Positions 13,605-15,702 of a stretch of DNA of 15,702 nt are shown in pieces. Both the position numbers and the translations under genes were made by a program. Under the pieces are notes generated by a model. It was not told the DNA's origin. It worked only from the letters and a program-made list of their open reading frames with translations, and did not search any database. Position 1 is the stretch's first letter. Every line of letters starts with the position of its first letter. The DNA comes from an uncultured Bacteroidales bacterium (GTDB lineage Bacteria; Bacteroidota; Bacteroidia; Bacteroidales; UBA932): the NCBI GenBank assembly GCA_937901105.1, contig CALCHD010000030.1, positions 1-15,702 of the forward strand. Reading direction: 5' to 3'.

Positions 13605-13620
13605 CACAAAAGTGTAATTT
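13602..13620. promoter_or_regulatory. Site 3 of the ACACAAAAGTGTAATTT palindrome family
   Basis: The 17-mer at 13604-13620 is identical to 11948-11964. The outer two bases of the left half-site differ (CA for TT). It lies between the peptidase stop and the ThiF-like start, and its edge is 23 bp from the -7 box, the same distance as at site 1. Confidence 0.6.
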
Positions 13621-13644
13621 TAAAATCTGAATTGTTCGAACCGG

Positions 13645-14184
13645 TTATTCGTTTTTATTTTCAGCAAGGCGTTGGATTGTATGTCCGGTTTTCTGGCTTA
13701 CATATTTGGCCCATTTTTTCCACTCGCCTGTGTGGCACATTCCGTGGGGAACTGTATGGAGCAGTTCGTGGATTAGGGTATTGCGGATAGATTTTTCTGG
13801 GTTGTTCAGGGTGTATCTGGAGATTTCTATGTAGTAGTTGTATTCTGAATTCTTTTGTAGACGGCATCTGCCAAGTGTGCGTCTGGTGCCAATGAGTTTT
13901 ACCGTTGGGCATACGGAACTTGAAACTGGAACATTCAGTTCCTTGAGCAATGCGGTACATTCTGCCAGCATTTTATTTATGCGGGGGTCGGTCTTGGGGC
14001 CGTCCCATTTGTTGATGGGTTTTGCGGGGTTGAGTGTGGGCTTGTGTGTTGGTCCTTTCTGGCGGGGCTTATTTCTGTTGGGCCCGTTCACTGTATAGGT
14101 CTCCTTATCCGTCTCAAACAGAGATGGTCTGATGAGGATTATGCATAGTGCTGAGAGGAGTATTATTGTTAGGGTGAACCACAT
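13645..14184 (-). CDS. Membrane-anchored SprT-like zinc metallopeptidase, copy 1
   Basis: The 179-residue protein starts at the ATG complementary to 14182-14184; a TTG 21 bp upstream is also open but overlaps the -7 box. Residues 2-18 (WFTLTIILLSALCIILI) form one membrane segment or signal anchor. A Pro/Lys/Asn-rich linker (33-65) follows, then a SprT-like domain with IRNTLIHELLHTVPHGMCHTGEWKKWA. H139 and H143 of HExxH with E140, plus H151, form the expected zinc site. SprT-like proteins are zincins; some cleave DNA-crosslinked proteins, but this small anchored type has no known substrate. Topology, and therefore the side of the membrane on which it acts, is uncertain. A second copy lies at 15406-15702. 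Confidence 0.82.
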   Translation of the reverse strand: MWFTLTIILLSALCIILIRPSLFETDKETYTVNGPNRNKPRQKGPTHKPTLNPAKPINKWDGPKTDPRINKMLAECTALLKELNVPVSSSVCPTVKLIGTRRTLGRCRLQKNSEYNYYIEISRYTLNNPEKSIRNTLIHELLHTVPHGMCHTGEWKKWAKYVSQKTGHTIQRLAENKNE

Positions 14185-14193
14185 ATCAGGAAC

Positions 14194-14201
14194 CAAAGGT
14201 A
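14194..14201 (-). promoter_or_regulatory. -7 box for peptidase copy 1
   Basis: The minus strand reads TACCTTTG (TAnnTTTG) only 9 bp before the ATG at 14184, implying an almost leaderless mRNA. An imperfect -33 TTTC lies 17 bp upstream. Confidence 0.55.
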
Positions 14202-14230
14202 GCAATATTTTCAGTTTTGAAATGCGAACA

Positions 14231-14283
14231 TTTATTACGATATTTGCGTTACGAAAAAACCGTAACGTAAATATCGTAATGAG
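14231..14283 (+). promoter_or_regulatory. Long palindrome overlapping the ATPase start codon
   Basis: Arms of 20 nt at 14234-14253 and 14261-14280 pair fully with one G-U (14246/14268) around the loop AAAAAAC. Three more weak pairs extend it to 14231-14283. The right arm includes the A and T of the ATG at 14279. A TTTG at 14216-14219 and TATTTG at 14241-14246 could be promoter elements, which would place the transcript start inside the palindrome. It probably acts as a DNA operator or sequesters the start codon in longer transcripts. Confidence 0.75.
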
Positions 14284-15409
14284 TATGAAGCCTAATAATC
14301 CATTTTTGATAGCAGGATATTACAGTCCGGAATTCTTTTGTGACAGGGTGAAAGAGACCAGAGAAATTTCTGATGCATTGTATAATGGCAGGAATGTGAC
14401 ACTGATTTCGCCACGCCGTATGGGCAAGACAGGCTTGATTTGTCATACATATCACATGTTGAAGGAGGAGCATCCGGATATTGTAACATTGTATATGGAT
14501 ATTTTCTCAACACAATCATTGGGCGATTTTGTGCATGTGTTTGCGAAGACGGTACTTGGAAAGCTTGATACTTTGCCGCAAAAGGCTTTGAACAGGGTGA
14601 GCCAGTTCATCCGCAGTTGCCGTCCGTCAATTACGTTTGATGAATTGACAGGTTCTCCTAAAGTAACTGTTGATATAGCTCCAAATGAGGAGGAAAATAC
14701 CTTGAAAGAAATTTTTGAGTATTTGGCTTCTTCTGAAAAGCGCTGTTATATTGCCATTGATGAGTTTCAGCAAATTAGAGAATATCCGGAGAAAGGGGTG
14801 GAGGCTTTGTTGCGTTCGTATATACAGTTCTTGCCAAATGTGAATTTCATTTTTGCAGGAAGCAAGATGCATATGATGAACGACATGTTCATGTCTTCAA
14901 AAAAACCGTTTTATCATAGTACGCAAATCATAAATATTACAAAAATTGATCGTGAGGAGTATGCTAAATTTGCTTCAAGACATTTTGCGCTTAAGGATAT
15001 AAAGTTGCCGGAGACGGTATTCAACTATATCTATGACCTGTATGACGGGCATACATGGTACATTCAGTATCTGCTTAACAGGTTATACAGCTATGATTGG
15101 GATGTGGATATGGAACTGGTTCATTTTACTATAGATCAGATTGTTTCTGAATTCAGCTACTCATATGCAAATCTGATGAAATCCCAGGCTCCTGGAAGTG
15201 TGCGTCTCCTAAAGGCTATTGCCAAGGAGAGGTGCGTGAAGGAGATAATGTCGGGAAGCTTTATTGCCAAACATAAATTGAAGGCTGCCAGCAGTGTAAG
15301 TTCTTCTCTTAAAACGCTTATTGAGAGGGAACTTGTGTATGAGACCGATAACGGTTATATTATTTATGACCGGTTTATGGGTGAATGGTTGCGGGAGCAA
15401 CCTTTCTAG
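14279..15409 (+). CDS. AAA-type ATPase of the ATPase_2 (PF01637-like) family
   Basis: The start ATG at 14279 gives 376 residues; the frame is open to 14132, but the family N-terminus is NPFLIAGYYSPEFFCDRVKE. An ATG at 14285 is an alternative. Walker A is ISPRRMGKT (43-51), Walker B is YIAIDE (157-162), and FAGSKMHMM (192-200) sits where sensor 1 is expected. The C-terminal third (about 290-376) looks like a winged helix (GSVRLLKAIAKE, SSVSSSLKTLIERELV, YIIYDRFMGEWLRE). Relatives occur in Bacteroidota and archaea without a firm biochemical role. They resemble STAND-type switches, and links to mobile DNA or defence are only suggested. The gene lies between two copies of a peptidase gene and ends in a CTAG shared with the opposing stop. 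Confidence 0.88.
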   Translation: MSMKPNNPFLIAGYYSPEFFCDRVKETREISDALYNGRNVTLISPRRMGKTGLICHTYHMLKEEHPDIVTLYMDIFSTQSLGDFVHVFAKTVLGKLDTLPQKALNRVSQFIRSCRPSITFDELTGSPKVTVDIAPNEEENTLKEIFEYLASSEKRCYIAIDEFQQIREYPEKGVEALLRSYIQFLPNVNFIFAGSKMHMMNDMFMSSKKPFYHSTQIINITKIDREEYAKFASRHFALKDIKLPETVFNYIYDLYDGHTWYIQYLLNRLYSYDWDVDMELVHFTIDQIVSEFSYSYANLMKSQAPGSVRLLKAIAKERCVKEIMSGSFIAKHKLKAASSVSSSLKTLIERELVYETDNGYIIYDRFMGEWLREQPF

Positions 15410-15702
15410 TTTTCTTCTCCACCCAGGCGCTGGATGGTGTAGCCGGTCTTGCTGCTTACATATTTGGCCCACTTCTTCCACGCTCCGGTGTGTCGCATTC
15501 CGTCGGGAACAGTATGCAGCAGTTCGTGGATGAGGGTGTTTCGGATAGATTTTTCTGGGTTGTTCAGGGTGTATCTGGAGATTTCTATGTAGTAGTCGTA
15601 TTCTGTATACTTTTTTCTGCTTCCTTTAGCGCAGCATCTGCCAAGAATGCGTCTGGTGCCAATGAGTTTTACCGTTGGGCATACGGAACTTGAAACTGGA
15701 AC
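15406..15702 (-). CDS. SprT-like metallopeptidase, copy 2 (5' end outside window)
   Basis: The visible C-terminal 98 residues run VPVSSSVCPTVKLIGTRRIL to TIQRLGGEEN and match copy 1 (13645-14184) over their whole length. The zinc site is kept: HELLHTVPDGMRHTGAW has both HExxH histidines and the third histidine. P-H-G-M-C in copy 1 is P-D-G-M-R here. Two 55-bp blocks (15542-15596 and 15648-15702) are identical to 13784-13838 and 13878-13932, while the intervals between and after them differ. The stop overlaps the ATPase stop (CTAG). Whether this copy also has the membrane segment cannot be seen. Confidence 0.82.
   Translation of the reverse strand, partial: VPVSSSVCPTVKLIGTRRILGRCCAKGSRKKYTEYDYYIEISRYTLNNPEKSIRNTLIHELLHTVPDGMRHTGAWKKWAKYVSSKTGYTIQRLGGEEN

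Noticed and set aside
11945..13620. Segment between repeated 17-mers as an integrated mobile element
   Set aside because: There is no integrase or transposase inside, and the repeats sit at promoter positions with matched spacing, which fits regulation better.

Overview
The window looks like a chromosomal segment of a Bacteroidales-type bacterium (phylum Bacteroidota). The signs are promoters of the TTTG / TAnnTTTG type, A-rich translation starts without clear Shine-Dalgarno sequences, a DUF4293 membrane protein, and large secreted macroglobulin-like proteins of a kind typical of that phylum. No tRNA, rRNA, CRISPR array or transposase was seen. I cannot name the genus.

Positions 1-6165 are mostly ordinary core genes. 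A partial peptidase T gene (minus strand) is divergent from enolase, which has a long inverted repeat in its leader. A plus-strand operon follows, driven by a good promoter at 1896-1926: a secreted TPR protein, a DUF4293 membrane protein and a nucleoside phosphorylase. Next comes a LuxR-type regulator with a palindrome upstream. A hairpin terminator at 6131-6165 separates it from the convergent block beyond.

Positions 6184-11889 (minus strand) hold two tandem paralogues of 875 and 903 residues. Each is a secreted protein with an MG2-like N-terminal region, a TonB-plug-like segment without a receptor barrel, and a nearly identical C-terminal domain. The 366 bp between them contain three related 28-bp palindromes.

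Positions 11890-15702 are accessory in character and rich in palindromes. They hold an ORF6N-domain (phage antirepressor-like) gene, a fragment of a third paralogue's C-terminus, a ThiF/E1-like protein whose adenylation motifs look damaged, and a membrane-anchored SprT-like zinc peptidase. An ATPase_2-type AAA ATPase follows, with its start codon inside a 20-bp-arm palindrome, and then a partial second copy of the peptidase. The two peptidase copies share long perfect nucleotide blocks and flank the ATPase.

The most unusual regulatory signal is a palindrome, TTACAC-N4-GTGTAA or close variants, found four times. In front of the second paralogue and in front of the ThiF-like gene it lies exactly 23 bp from a TAnnTTTG box. 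Its presence upstream of the LuxR-type gene suggests, without proving, a small local regulon.
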